Under the pieces are notes generated by a model. The model searched no databases. It was given only the letters and a program-made list of their open reading frames with translations, and had not been told where the DNA came from. This document shows, piece by piece, positions 17,110 to 28,905 of a stretch of 64,000 nucleotides of DNA. Location of the stretch: assembly GCA_963840545.1 (NCBI GenBank), contig CAWIZE010000002.1:558001-622000 (forward strand), read 5' to 3'. The stretch comes from JAKAWQ01 sp963840545. GTDB lineage: Bacteria > Pseudomonadota > Alphaproteobacteria > Acetobacterales > Acetobacteraceae. Every line of letters begins with the position of its first letter. The stretch's first letter is position 1. A program made the position numbers and the translations under genes.

Positions 17110-17124
17110 TGCTGCATTGCAGCA
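17110..17124. promoter_or_regulatory. Putative PhaR operator TGCTGCATTGCAGCA
   Basis: The core CTGC-N3-GCAG (17112-17122) fits the TGC-rich CTGCN3-4GCAG target described for the polyhydroxyalkanoate regulator PhaR upstream of phasin genes in Paracoccus. Here it sits about 94 nt upstream of a phasin start codon. Binding is inferred from the motif and its position only. Confidence 0.55.
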
Positions 17125-17217
17125 AGCCGGTTCGGTAGCGGGACGAAAGCGGCAGGGTATGGGCCCCGCGCCTCTTCCTCCATCCCGCTTGGCAAGAGCA
17201 ATCGCATGGAGCGGGAA

Positions 17218-17724
17218 ATGACGGTCAAGGCAAAGACAATCGAGACGACGGACGTCGGTGCCGCGGTGACGAGCGGCTTCGAACAGACGGCGTCCGCCTT
17301 CAAGGACGGCATGTTCAAGGCCACCGCCGGGTTCCAGACGACCCAGGCGCAGGTCAAGGAAAACGTGGAGAAGGCCATGAAGACGGCTGAGGAAATGCTC
17401 GCTTTCAACCAGGGCACCTTCGAGGCCGTGGTGAAGTCGGGGAAGATCTGGTCGACCGGCGTTCAGGACATCACCCAGCAGGTGGTGGCCTCGGCGCAAG
17501 CCTCCTTCGATGAGACGCTGGCGACCTACCGGGCGCTGGCCGCGGTGAAGTCGCTCAAGGAAGCGGTCGAGCTGCAGACCTCGCTCGCCCGTTCGGCGAT
17601 GGAGAAGGTGGTGTCCGAGAGCGGCCGCATCACCGACGCCTCGGTGAAGCTCGCCGAGCAGGCCATCGCGCCGCTGACGCAGCGATTTTCGCTGGCCGTG
17701 GAGAAGTTCGCCCGGACGGCGTGA
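17218..17724 (+). CDS. Phasin family protein
   Basis: Granule-associated amphipathic protein coating polyhydroxyalkanoate inclusions; 168 aa. The sequence is almost wholly alpha-helical, with heptad-like spacing: FEQTASAFKDGMFKATAGF, MKTAEEMLAFNQGTFEAVV, SGKIWSTGVQDI, LQTSLARSAMEKVVSES and PLTQRFSLAVEKFARTA, the usual Phasin_2 pattern. I chose ATG 17218 because GGAG lies 6 nt before it; an in-frame ATG at 17206 would place that GGAG inside the gene. It is followed by a strong terminator and preceded by PhaR-like dyads. Phasin next to clpS/clpA recurs in Acetobacteraceae. Confidence 0.92.
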   Translation: MTVKAKTIETTDVGAAVTSGFEQTASAFKDGMFKATAGFQTTQAQVKENVEKAMKTAEEMLAFNQGTFEAVVKSGKIWSTGVQDITQQVVASAQASFDETLATYRALAAVKSLKEAVELQTSLARSAMEKVVSESGRITDASVKLAEQAIAPLTQRFSLAVEKFARTA

Positions 17725-17787
17725 GCGCGGCACGTCATAGCCTGATTGCTCCCCCTGCCCGCGGGCGGGGAGGGCGATCCTCGCGAA

Positions 17788-17815
17788 GGGCCCGGCGTCA
17801 CCGCCGGGCCCTTTT
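17788..17815 (+). terminator. Rho-independent terminator after the phasin gene
   Basis: A perfect 10-bp GC stem: GGGCCCGGCG (17788-17797), loop TCAC, CGCCGGGCCC (17802-17811), followed by TTTT. It ends the phasin transcript and separates it from clpS. Confidence 0.9.
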
Positions 17816-18100
17816 GCGTCAGGCGTGCCCGGCCGCCAGTCCCTTGGCATGCCGCTGGTGCCTTGGCGCCACGCCCGCAAACAAGGACGTGTAGAGCCTT
17901 GCAGGGCCCTTTTCCGACAGGCCCGCGTTCCGATATGGTTTTGTCATGGATCGCGCCGCGCCTCGGATGCTTGCCTCGCCCCCGTCTCCCGCGGGGCGTG
18001 GCGATGCGCGGCGGTGCGCGGCCGTAACGGGCAGGGCCGGGAGAGGCCGGCGGCGGGCCGCACCGGGCGGCGGCCGGATGGCCCACCGGATGGAACACCG

Positions 18101-18430
18101 ATGAGCGAGAACGACAGGCAAGGCGGCGGCAACGGCCCCTCCACGGGAGTCGTCGTTCGGGCGCGCCCGAAAACGCGCAAGCCCGCGATGTACAAAGTTC
18201 TGATGCTGAACGACGACTACACGCCGATGGAATTCGTCGTCCATGTCCTCGAGCGTTTCTTCCAGAAGACGCGCGAGGAAGCCACCCGCATCATGCTCCA
18301 CGTGCATCGCCGGGGTGTCGGCGTGTGCGGACTCTACACATATGAGGTCGCAGAGACCAAGGTAACGCAGGTAATGGATCTGGCGCGCCAGAACCAGCAC
18401 CCCCTGCAATGCACGATCGAGAAAGAATGA
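18101..18430 (+). CDS. clpS: ATP-dependent Clp protease adaptor ClpS
   Basis: N-degron adaptor delivering proteins with destabilising N-termini to ClpAP; 109 aa. The flexible N-terminus is followed by the ClpS core: YKVLMLNDDYTPMEFVVHVL (substrate pocket with N-D-D and the T-P-M segment), HRRGVGVCGLYTYEVAETKV and the final LQCTIEKE. The start ATG 18101 fixes the usual length. It sits 78 nt upstream of clpA on the same strand, the common arrangement. Confidence 0.96.
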   Translation: MSENDRQGGGNGPSTGVVVRARPKTRKPAMYKVLMLNDDYTPMEFVVHVLERFFQKTREEATRIMLHVHRRGVGVCGLYTYEVAETKVTQVMDLARQNQHPLQCTIEKE

Positions 18431-18508
18431 TCGCCTTCAATTCCCGCTCGCCTGGCCTTGCCCGGCCCGTCCGCCGGCCCCAGCCGCACGTGAGGAGCGT
18501 CATACGCC

Positions 18509-20851
<2,343 letters not shown>

Positions 20852-20863
20852 CCCGTCCTCCGA

Positions 20864-20897
20864 GCTCCGTGCGGGGATTCGCTCCGTGCGGGGGTTC
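20864..20897. repeat. 17-nt direct repeat after clpA
   Basis: GCTCCGTGCGGGGATTC (20864-20880) is followed immediately by a copy differing at one base (20881-20897). It lies in the 264-nt gap before the efflux operon. I see no clear promoter or gene in that gap. Confidence 0.7.
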
Positions 20898-21115
20898 CGG
20901 GGGCCTGCCCGGGGGCTAAACGTATCTCAATCGTCCGCTAAGCCGGGCCGGTAAGCCGAAAAAGAGTTTCGCGACACACGGCTGCAATAAGGCTATGCCA
21001 TCTGGCCATCCGGGCGCGCGCCCGGTCGCGGGAAGGAGCATGGTCGCCATGTTTCCGCCCCACCGGCGCGACAACTCCGCCCCATCGGCCGGATACGGCC
21101 GCGCACGAGGGACCG

Positions 21116-22402
21116 ATGGACGAACGCACCGATCCGGCGACGGCACGAAGCTACGGCATTCCGCCGGCGAGCCGCGATCTCGCCCATCCACCCGCCGTCC
21201 GCCGCCGCCGCCGCGTCCTCCCGGCCCTCGTCGTCCTCGCGCTGATCGCCGGCGCCATCCTCTGGGCCCACCCCTGGGGCGGCGGGCAGGGCTCGGGACC
21301 GCCCGTCACCCCGCCCCAGCCCGTCGGCGTCGCCACCGCGACCACCGGCGAGATGCCCGTCATCCTCAATGCGCTCGGCACCGTGACGCCGTTCAACACC
21401 GTGACGGTGATGACCCAGATCAGCGGCCAGCTCATGAGCGTCGGCTTCAAGGAAGGCCAGATGGTGCAGAAGGGCCAGTTCCTGGCCCAGATCGATCCCC
21501 GCCCGTACCAGGTGACGCTCGAGCAGGCCCAGGGCCAGCTCGCCCACGACACAGCGCTCCTCCATCAGGCGCAAAGCGACCTTGCCCGCTACGAGCGGCT
21601 CAAGGCGCAGAACTCGATCGCCGAGCAGCAGGTGGCCGACCAGCAATACCTGGTCCAGCAGTACCAGGGCACCGTCAAGACCGACCAGGCGGCGGTCGCC
21701 AACGCCGAGCTCAACCTCACCTATTGCCACATCGTCGCGCCGATCACCGGCCGCGCCGGCCTCCTTCAGGTCGATCCCGGCAACTACGTCCAAACCTCCA
21801 GCTCAAGCGGCATCGTCGTCGTCACCGAGCTCGACCCGATCAGCGTCATCTTCACCCTGCCGCAAAACGATATCGCGGCGGTGACGGCGGCGATGCGGTC
21901 CGGCCCACCGCTTCCCGCTACCCTCTACGACAGCGCGAACACGGTGAAGCTCGCGAGCGGCACGCTCACCGCGATGGACAACCAGATCAACGTCTCGACC
22001 GGCACGGTCGAGCTCCGCGCGAGCTTCGCCAACCCGAACAACGCGCTCTTCCCCAACGAGTTCGTCAATGTCGATCTTCTCGTGAGCACGCTGAAGAACG
22101 CGGTGCTGGTGCCGGGTGCCGCGATCCAGCGCGGCGCCCCCGGCACCTTCGTCTATGTCGTCAAGCCCGACGGCACCGTCGCCGTGCAGAAGGTGGTGCT
22201 CGGGCCCAACACCGCGAGCGAGACCGCCATCACCTCCGGCCTCGCCGCCGGCGCCAAGGTCGTGACCGACGGCGCCGATCGGCTGCATCCCGGCGCCAAG
22301 GTCACCATCGTCGCCCCCGCCCCCGCTTCCACCGCCGCGCCCGCCACCGCCGCGCCCCCACCGTCCACCACCCCATCCTCCACGACCAAGCACCAGCCGT
22401 GA
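21116..22402 (+). CDS. mdtA: RND efflux periplasmic adaptor subunit (MdtA-like)
   Basis: Membrane-fusion protein, 428 aa, linking an inner-membrane RND pump to an outer-membrane channel. There is one N-terminal helix (RVLPALVVLALIAGAILWA), then the lipoyl/barrel-sandwich halves (VMTQISGQLMSVGFKEGQM and NLTYCHIVAPITGRAGLL) flanking a coiled-coil hairpin rich in Gln/Ala, and a beta-barrel domain. The C-terminal tail is Pro/Ala/Thr-rich low complexity. It is the first gene of a four-gene operon with two RND pumps and an outer-membrane lipoprotein, the MdtABC arrangement. Multidrug export is inferred from family; substrates are unknown. Confidence 0.93.
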   Translation: MDERTDPATARSYGIPPASRDLAHPPAVRRRRRVLPALVVLALIAGAILWAHPWGGGQGSGPPVTPPQPVGVATATTGEMPVILNALGTVTPFNTVTVMTQISGQLMSVGFKEGQMVQKGQFLAQIDPRPYQVTLEQAQGQLAHDTALLHQAQSDLARYERLKAQNSIAEQQVADQQYLVQQYQGTVKTDQAAVANAELNLTYCHIVAPITGRAGLLQVDPGNYVQTSSSSGIVVVTELDPISVIFTLPQNDIAAVTAAMRSGPPLPATLYDSANTVKLASGTLTAMDNQINVSTGTVELRASFANPNNALFPNEFVNVDLLVSTLKNAVLVPGAAIQRGAPGTFVYVVKPDGTVAVQKVVLGPNTASETAITSGLAAGAKVVTDGADRLHPGAKVTIVAPAPASTAAPATAAPPPSTTPSSTTKHQP

Positions 22403-22432
22403 ACGGCGCCCCTACGGCGTGAGCCATCCGGC

Positions 22433-25400
22433 ATGAACCCCTCGCGCCTCTTCATCCTCCGCCCGGTGGGCACGTCGCTGCTGATGCTTGCGATCCTGCT
22501 CGCCGGCCTTCTCGCCTACGGGCTGCTGCCGATCTCGGCCCTGCCCGAGGTCGATTACCCGACCATCCAGGTCACCACCTTCTATCCCGGCGCCAGCCCC
22601 GACGTGATGGCGACCTCGGTCACCGCCCCGCTCGAGGTCCAGTTCGGCGAGATGCCGGGGCTCAACCAGATGTCCTCGACCTCCTCCGCCGGCGCCTCGG
22701 TCATCACGCTCCAGTTCGACCTCTCGCTCTCGATCGACATCGCCGAGCAGGAGGTCCAGGCGGCGATCAACGCCGCCGGCAATCTCCTGCCCTCCGGCCT
22801 GCCGGCCCCGCCGATCTACGCCAAATACAACCCCGCCGACGCGCCCGTCCTCACCCTCGCCGCGACCTCCGCCATCCTGCCGCTCACCACGGTCGAGAAC
22901 GAGGCCGACACGGTGCTCGCGCAGAAGATCTCCCAGCTCCCGGGCGTCGGGCTCGTCAGCATCAGCGGCGGCACCGCCCCCGCCGTGCGGGTCGAGGTCA
23001 ACCTCCAGAAACTGGCAGGCTACGGCCTCAATATCGACGATCTGCGCACCACCATCGGCAATCTCAACGTCAACCTGCCGAAGGGCAATTTCGACGGCCC
23101 GGCGCAGTCCTACACGATCAACGCCAACGACCAGCTCGAGAGCGCCGGCCAGTACAAGAACGCGGTGATCGCCTATCGCAACGGCGCGCCGGTGCGCCTC
23201 TCCAACGTCGCCACCGTCCTCGAGGGCGCGGAGGACACCGAGATCGGCGCCTGGTCCAACACCACGCCCGCCGTCGTCCTCAACATCCAGCGCCAGCCCG
23301 GCGCCAACGTCATCGCGGTCGCCGACGGGGTCAAGGCGCTCCTGCCGACGCTCACCGCCTCGCTTCCCTCCTCGATCCAGGTGGCGACGATCTCCGATCA
23401 AACGACCACCATCCGCGCCTCCGTCCGCGACGTCGAGTTCGAGCTCACGCTCGCCGTCGTGCTCGTCGTGATGGTGATCTTCGTCTTCCTCCGCAGCATC
23501 CCCGCCACCATCATCCCGAGCCTTTCCGTGCCGCTCTCGATCGTCGGCACCTTCGGCGCGATGTACCTGCTCGGCTTCAGCCTCGACAATCTCTCGCTGA
23601 TGGCGCTCACCATCGCCACCGGCTTCGTCGTCAACGACGCGATCGTGATGATCGAGAACATCGCCCGCTATGTCGAGCAGGGCCTCTCGCCGCGCGAGGC
23701 GGCTCTGCGCGGCGCCGGCGAGATCGGCTTCACCATCATTTCGCTGACCGTCTCGCTGATCGCCGTCCTGATCCCGCTGCTCTTCATGGGCGACGTGGTC
23801 GGCCGCCTCTTCCACGAATTCGCGATCACCCTTTCCGTCACCATCGTCATCTCGGCGATCGTCTCGCTCACCCTGGTGCCGATGCTCTCGGCGCGGCTGC
23901 TGCGCCGCGACCCCGGCACCGAGCAGAGCCGGATCGGAAGCGCGAGCCGCCGCTTCTTCGATGCGATGCACGCCGCTTACGATCGCGCGCTCGGCGTCGT
24001 GCTCGACCATCAGCCGATCGTGCTCGCGATCGCGATCGCGACCCTCGCCCTCACCGCGGCCCTCTATATCGCCATCCCCAAGGGCTTCTTCCCGGTCCAG
24101 GACACCGGCGAGATCCAGGGCATCACCCAGGCCGCGCAATCGACCTCCTACGCCGCCATGGTCTCCCGCCAGCAGGCACTGGCGAAAATCATCCTCAAGG
24201 ACCCCGACGTCGCCGGGCTCTCCTCCTATGTCGGCGTCGACGGCACCAACATGACGCTGAACAGCGGCCGCTTCCTGATCACGCTCAAGCCGCGCGACCA
24301 GCGCAACGTGAGTGCCACGGAGATCATCGCCCGCCTCCAGCAGGCGGTTGCCGGCGTGCCCGGCATCACGGTTTCGATGCAACCGGTGCAGGACCTCACC
24401 ATCGGCGATACCGTAAGCGCCGCGCAGTACCAGTTCGTGCTCGAGAACGCGACCAGCGCGGCCTTCGCCACCTGGGTGCCGAAGCTGCTCGCGAGCCTCC
24501 AGAAGCTGCCCCAGCTCATCGACGTCACCAGCGATCTCCAGAGCCGCGGCCTCGCCGCCTATATCGACGTCGATCGCGCCAAGGCGGCAAGCCTCGGCAT
24601 CACCATGGCGACCGTGGACAACGCGCTCTACGACGCCTTCGGCCAGCGCATCATCTCGACCATCTTCACCCAATCGAACCAGTATCGCGTGATCCTGGAA
24701 GCCTCCCCCGACCTGCAGACCTCGCTCGCCGGCCTCGACGCCGTCTACCTGCCCTCGGGGCTCGCGAGCGGCAGCTCCGGCCTCAACAGCCAGGTGCCGC
24801 TCTCGTCCATCGTCACGGTCAAGGTCCAGACGGCGCCGCTCGTCATCGAGCATCTCGGCCAGTTCCCCGCCACCCGCATCTCCTTCAACCTCGCCCCGGG
24901 CGCCTCGCTCGGCTCCGCGGTGACGGCGATCCAGAAGGCCGAGCACGATATCGGCCTGCCTGCGAGCTTCATCACCAGCTTCCAGGGCGCCGCGCTCTCC
25001 TTTCAGTCGACGCTCGGCAACGAGCTCTTCCTCATCCTCGCCGCGCTCGCCACCGTCTATATCGTCCTCGGCGTGCTCTATGAGAGCTTCATCCACCCGT
25101 TGACGATCCTCTCCACCCTGCCCTCCGCCGGCGTCGGCGCGCTGCTCGCGCTGATGATCGCCGGCCAGGACCTCGACGTCATCTCGATCATCGGCATCAT
25201 CCTGCTCATCGGCATCGTCAAGAAGAACGCGATCATGATGATCGACTTCGCGCTCGAGGCCGAACGCGGCGAGGGCCTCGCCCCGCGCGACGCCATCCGC
25301 CGCGCCTGCCTGCTGCGCTTCCGCCCGATCATGATGACGACGATGGCCGCCCTCCTCGCCGCCCTGCCGCTGATGCTCGGCACCGGCACCGGCTCGGAGC

Positions 25401-25555
25401 TGCGCCGCCCGCTTGGGCTCACCATCGTCGGCGGCCTGATCCTGAGCCAGGCCCTGACGCTTTTCACCACCCCGGTGATCTATCTCTATCTCGACCGGCT
25501 GGCGGCCAGGCTCGCCCGCCGCCCCGGCCCCGCCGCCGCGCCCGCCGCCGAATGA
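22433..25555 (+). CDS. mdtB: RND multidrug efflux permease (MdtB-like)
   Basis: Proton-driven inner-membrane pump, 1040 aa, 12 transmembrane helices with two large periplasmic loops. Seen: N-terminal RPVGTSLLMLAILLAGLLAY, PEVDYPTIQVTTFYPGASPD, the TM4 segment ATGFVVNDAIVMIENIARY carrying the proton-relay acidic residues, FMGDVVGRLFHEFA, and the C-terminal LLIGIVKKNAIMMIDFALEAE. It starts 30 nt after mdtA and is followed by a second, non-identical RND subunit; MdtB and MdtC work together in a heterotrimer in E. coli. Confidence 0.94.
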   Translation: MNPSRLFILRPVGTSLLMLAILLAGLLAYGLLPISALPEVDYPTIQVTTFYPGASPDVMATSVTAPLEVQFGEMPGLNQMSSTSSAGASVITLQFDLSLSIDIAEQEVQAAINAAGNLLPSGLPAPPIYAKYNPADAPVLTLAATSAILPLTTVENEADTVLAQKISQLPGVGLVSISGGTAPAVRVEVNLQKLAGYGLNIDDLRTTIGNLNVNLPKGNFDGPAQSYTINANDQLESAGQYKNAVIAYRNGAPVRLSNVATVLEGAEDTEIGAWSNTTPAVVLNIQRQPGANVIAVADGVKALLPTLTASLPSSIQVATISDQTTTIRASVRDVEFELTLAVVLVVMVIFVFLRSIPATIIPSLSVPLSIVGTFGAMYLLGFSLDNLSLMALTIATGFVVNDAIVMIENIARYVEQGLSPREAALRGAGEIGFTIISLTVSLIAVLIPLLFMGDVVGRLFHEFAITLSVTIVISAIVSLTLVPMLSARLLRRDPGTEQSRIGSASRRFFDAMHAAYDRALGVVLDHQPIVLAIAIATLALTAALYIAIPKGFFPVQDTGEIQGITQAAQSTSYAAMVSRQQALAKIILKDPDVAGLSSYVGVDGTNMTLNSGRFLITLKPRDQRNVSATEIIARLQQAVAGVPGITVSMQPVQDLTIGDTVSAAQYQFVLENATSAAFATWVPKLLASLQKLPQLIDVTSDLQSRGLAAYIDVDRAKAASLGITMATVDNALYDAFGQRIISTIFTQSNQYRVILEASPDLQTSLAGLDAVYLPSGLASGSSGLNSQVPLSSIVTVKVQTAPLVIEHLGQFPATRISFNLAPGASLGSAVTAIQKAEHDIGLPASFITSFQGAALSFQSTLGNELFLILAALATVYIVLGVLYESFIHPLTILSTLPSAGVGALLALMIAGQDLDVISIIGIILLIGIVKKNAIMMIDFALEAERGEGLAPRDAIRRACLLRFRPIMMTTMAALLAALPLMLGTGTGSELRRPLGLTIVGGLILSQALTLFTTPVIYLYLDRLAARLARRPGPAAAPAAE

Positions 25556-25592
25556 CCGCGCCCGAATGACCGCGCCCGAATGACCGCGCCCG
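25551..25592. repeat. 14-nt tandem repeat at the mdtB-mdtC junction
   Basis: Three exact units of AATGACCGCGCCCG (25551-25564, 25565-25578, 25579-25592) plus a partial fourth. The first unit contains the mdtB stop codon, and each unit carries an ATGA start/stop overlap. The repeat sets the distance to the GTG start of the next pump gene. Confidence 0.9.
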
Positions 25593-25607
25593 AATGAAGC
25601 CTGCCCG

Positions 25608-28600
25608 GTGAACCTTTCCGCGCTCTTCATCAACCGGCCCGTCGCGACCACGCTGCTCACCGTCGGCATCGTGCTCGCCGGCCTCTTCGCCTATGCCAAC
25701 CTGCCGGTGGCCCCGCTCCCGCAGGTCGATTTCCCGACCATCGTCGTCCAGGCCAACCTGCCCGGCGCCAGCCCCGACACCGTCGCCGCGACCGTCGCGA
25801 GCCCGCTCGAGCGCCACCTCGGCACCATCGCCGACGTCACCGAAATGACCTCGACGAGCACGCTCGGCCAATGCCGCATCGTGCTGCAGTTCGGGCTCGA
25901 CCGCGACATCAACGGCGCCGCGCGCGACGTCCAGGCGGCGATCAACGCCGCGCGCGCGGATCTGCCGGCCGACCTCCGCAGCAACCCAACCTGGCGCAAG
26001 TTCAATCCCGCCTCGGCGCCGATCATGGTCCTGGCGCTCACCTCCGCCACCCTGACGCGCGGCCAGATCTACGATGCCGCCGACACCGTCGTGCAGCAGC
26101 GGCTCTCCCAGGTCCCGGGGATCGGCCAGATCACGCTCGGCGGCAGCGCGCTCCCTGCGGTCCGCGTCGACCTCAACCCCAACCAGCTCGCGAAATACGG
26201 CATCGGGCTCGAGGACGTGCGCGCGGCGCTGGCCGCGGCCAACGCCAACAGCCCGAAAGGCGCGATCGAGTTCTCCGGCAACCGCTACCAGCTCTACAGC
26301 AACGACCAGGCGAGCAATCCCGCCGACTACACGCCGCTCATCATCGCCTGGCGCAACAACGCCCCCGTCCGTCTGTCCGACATCGCCACCGTCACCGAGG
26401 GCGTCGAGAACGTACGCACCGAGGGCCTCGCCAACGGCCACCCCGCCGTGCTCGTCATCCTCTATCCGCAGCCCGGCGCCAACATCATCCAGACCGTCGA
26501 TGCGGTGAACGCGCTGCTGCCCGTGCTCCGCGCCTCCATTCCGTCCAGCATCAACGTCGCGGTCGCGCTCGACCGCAGCACCACCATCCGCGGCTCGCTC
26601 GCCGATACGCAGGTGACGCTGCTGATCGCCGTCTTCCTCGTCATCTCCGTCGTGTTCCTCTTCCTCCGCGATCCGCGCGCCGCCCTGATCCCGAGCGTCG
26701 CCCTGCCGGTCTCCATCATGGGCACCTTCGCCGGCATGTACCTGCTCGGCTTCAGCCTCGACAACCTCTCGCTGATGGCGCTGACCATCTCCACCGGCTT
26801 CGTGGTGGATGACGCCATCGTCGTGCTCGAGAACATCTCCCGCCACCTCGATGCCGGGCTCTCGCCGCGCGAGGCGGCGTTGCGCGGGGCGCGCGAGGTC
26901 GGCTTCACCGTCCTCTCGATGAGCCTCTCCCTCATCGCCGTCTTCCTGCCCATCCTCCTGATGGGCGGTATCGTCGGCCGGCTCTTCCGCGAGTTCGGCC
27001 TCACCCTCTCGCTCGCCATCGTCTTCTCGCTGATCGTCTCCCTCACCACCACGCCGATGATGTGCGCGATCGTGCTGCGCCCGCGCGGGGCGAAGGAAAC
27101 CGGCGGCGCGCTCGGCCGGCTCTTCAACGCCAGCCGCGCCACCTTCGATTTCGCCCACGACCGCTACACGCGGAGCCTGACCACCGCGCTCCGCCATCCG
27201 CTTCTCTCCATTCTCGCCCTCGGCGCGACGCTCGGCCTCACGATCTTCCTCTTCATCGCCATCCCCAAGGGCCTCTTCCCGGTCGAGGACACCGGCGTCC
27301 TGATCGGCGGCATCCAGGCCGATCAGAGCATCTCCTTCCAGAGCATGGAGCAGAAGCTCGCGCAGTTCATGGCCATCGTCCGCGGCAACCAGGCGGTCGA
27401 GAACGTCACCGGCTTCACCGGCGGCAGTTCGACCAACTCCGCCTTCGTCTTCGTCACCCTCAAGCCGCTCTCCGCGCGCCACGCCTCGGCGACCCAGGTC
27501 ATCGCCGAGCTCCGCCGACCGCTCGGCCGCGTCGCCGGCGCGCGTCTCTTCCTCCAGCCGGCGGCCGACCTGCGCGCCGGCGGGCGGCAGAGCAACGCCG
27601 CCTACCAGTTCACCCTGCAGGGAACCTCCGCGCCCGAGGTCTATGACTGGGCCCGGAAGCTCGAGGCCGCGCTCGCGCATTCGCCGGTGCTGCGCGACGT
27701 CAACTCCGATCAGCAGCAGGGCGGGCTCGAGACCAACGTGGTGATCGAGCGCGCCACCGCCGCCCGCCTCGGCGTCACCCCGAACCAGATCGACAACACC
27801 CTCGACGACGCCTTCGGCCAGCGCCTCGTCTCGACCATCTACCGCGAGATGAACCAGTACCACGTCGTCATGGAGGTCGCGCCGCGCTACTGGCAGAGCC
27901 CGACGATCCTGAAGGACATCTATGTCAGCACCTCCGGCGCGCCCGCCGCCGGCACCTCGTTCAACCGGCTTCGCCGCCGGCACCGTCGCCAGCACTTCCG
28001 CAAGCCTCTCCGCCGCCGCCATCGCCGCCGATTCGGCACGCAACGCGGCGCTCAACGCCATCGCCGCCTCGGGCAAGTCCAGCGCCTCGAACGGCACCGC
28101 CGTCAGCACCACCGAGGAGACGATGGTGCCGCTCTCCGCCTTCGCCCATTTCGCGCCCGGCACCACCCCGCTCTCCGTCAACCACCAGGGCTTCTTCGTC
28201 GCCTCGACGATCTCCTTCAACCTCGCCCAGGGAAAATCGCTGAGCGACGCCGGCGCCGCCATCCGCCGGACGATGCTCGAGATCGGCATGCCCGCCGACA
28301 TCCACGGCTCCTTCGCCGGCACCGCCCAGCTCTTCGTCCAGTCCCTTTCCCAGGAGCCGCTGCTGATCCTCGCCGCCCTGCTCGCGGTCTACACCGTGCT
28401 CGGCATCCTCTACGAAAGCACCATCCACCCGATCACCATCCTCTCCACGCTGCCCTCGGCCGGCGTCGGCGCCCTCCTCGCCCTCATGCTCTGCCGCCTG
28501 CAGTTCACCGTCATCTCGCTGATCGGCCTCATCCTGCTCATCGGCATCGTCAAGAAGAACGCCATCATGATGATCGACTTCGCGATCCACGCCGAACGCA

Positions 28601-28905
28601 GCCGCAACCTCACGCCGCGCCGCGCCATCCGCGAGGCGGCGGTCATGCGCTTCCGTCCGATCATGATGACGACCATGGCCGCCATCTTCGGCGCGGCGCC
28701 GCTCGTGCTGAGCCAGGGCTACGGCGCCGAGCTTCGCCAGCCGCTCGGCATCTCCATCATCGGCGGCCTGATCGTGAGCCAGGCGCTGACGCTCTACACC
28801 ACGCCCGTCATCTACCTTTATCTCGACCGCTTCCGTCTCTGGCTCAGCCGCCTCGCCGGCCACCCGCCTGCCACCGAACCGGGCGCCATGGAGCCGGGGG
28901 AATGA
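25608..28905 (+). CDS. mdtC: RND multidrug efflux permease (MdtC-like), frameshifted by one base
   Basis: Second RND pump of the operon. N-terminal part: INRPVATTLLTVGIVLAGLF, PQVDFPTIVVQANLPGASPD, TM4 STGFVVDDAIVVLENISRH, LMGGIVGRLFREFG. C-terminal part: QEPLLILAALLAVYTVLGIL and LLIGIVKKNAIMMIDFAIHAE. The first frame runs to about 27970 (..GAPAAGTSFN); the second, one base on, resumes with GFAAGTVASTSASLSA. The span is 3n+1, so removing one base restores 1098 aa. An unusual Ala/Ser-rich segment of about 45 residues sits at the junction, in the second periplasmic loop. The start is GTG 25608. It overlaps the outer-membrane lipoprotein gene (ATGA at 28902). Confidence 0.88.

Larger units (their letters stand above)
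16761..17217. other. 457-nt intergenic region with dyad symmetries, no gene
   Basis: Between divergent dacA and the phasin gene. The stretch 16960-17120 is relatively AT-rich for this genome (TATTAACG, GGGTTAAC) and holds two perfect dyads described separately. I see no convincing open frame in it. Confidence 0.6.

Noticed and set aside
22412..25669. A 1085-residue antisense frame opposite the mdtB-like gene, and similar ones opposite clpA and mdtC
   Set aside because: Asp/Glu/Gly/Arg-rich low-complexity text that mirrors codon bias of the real gene; no ribosome site or domain.
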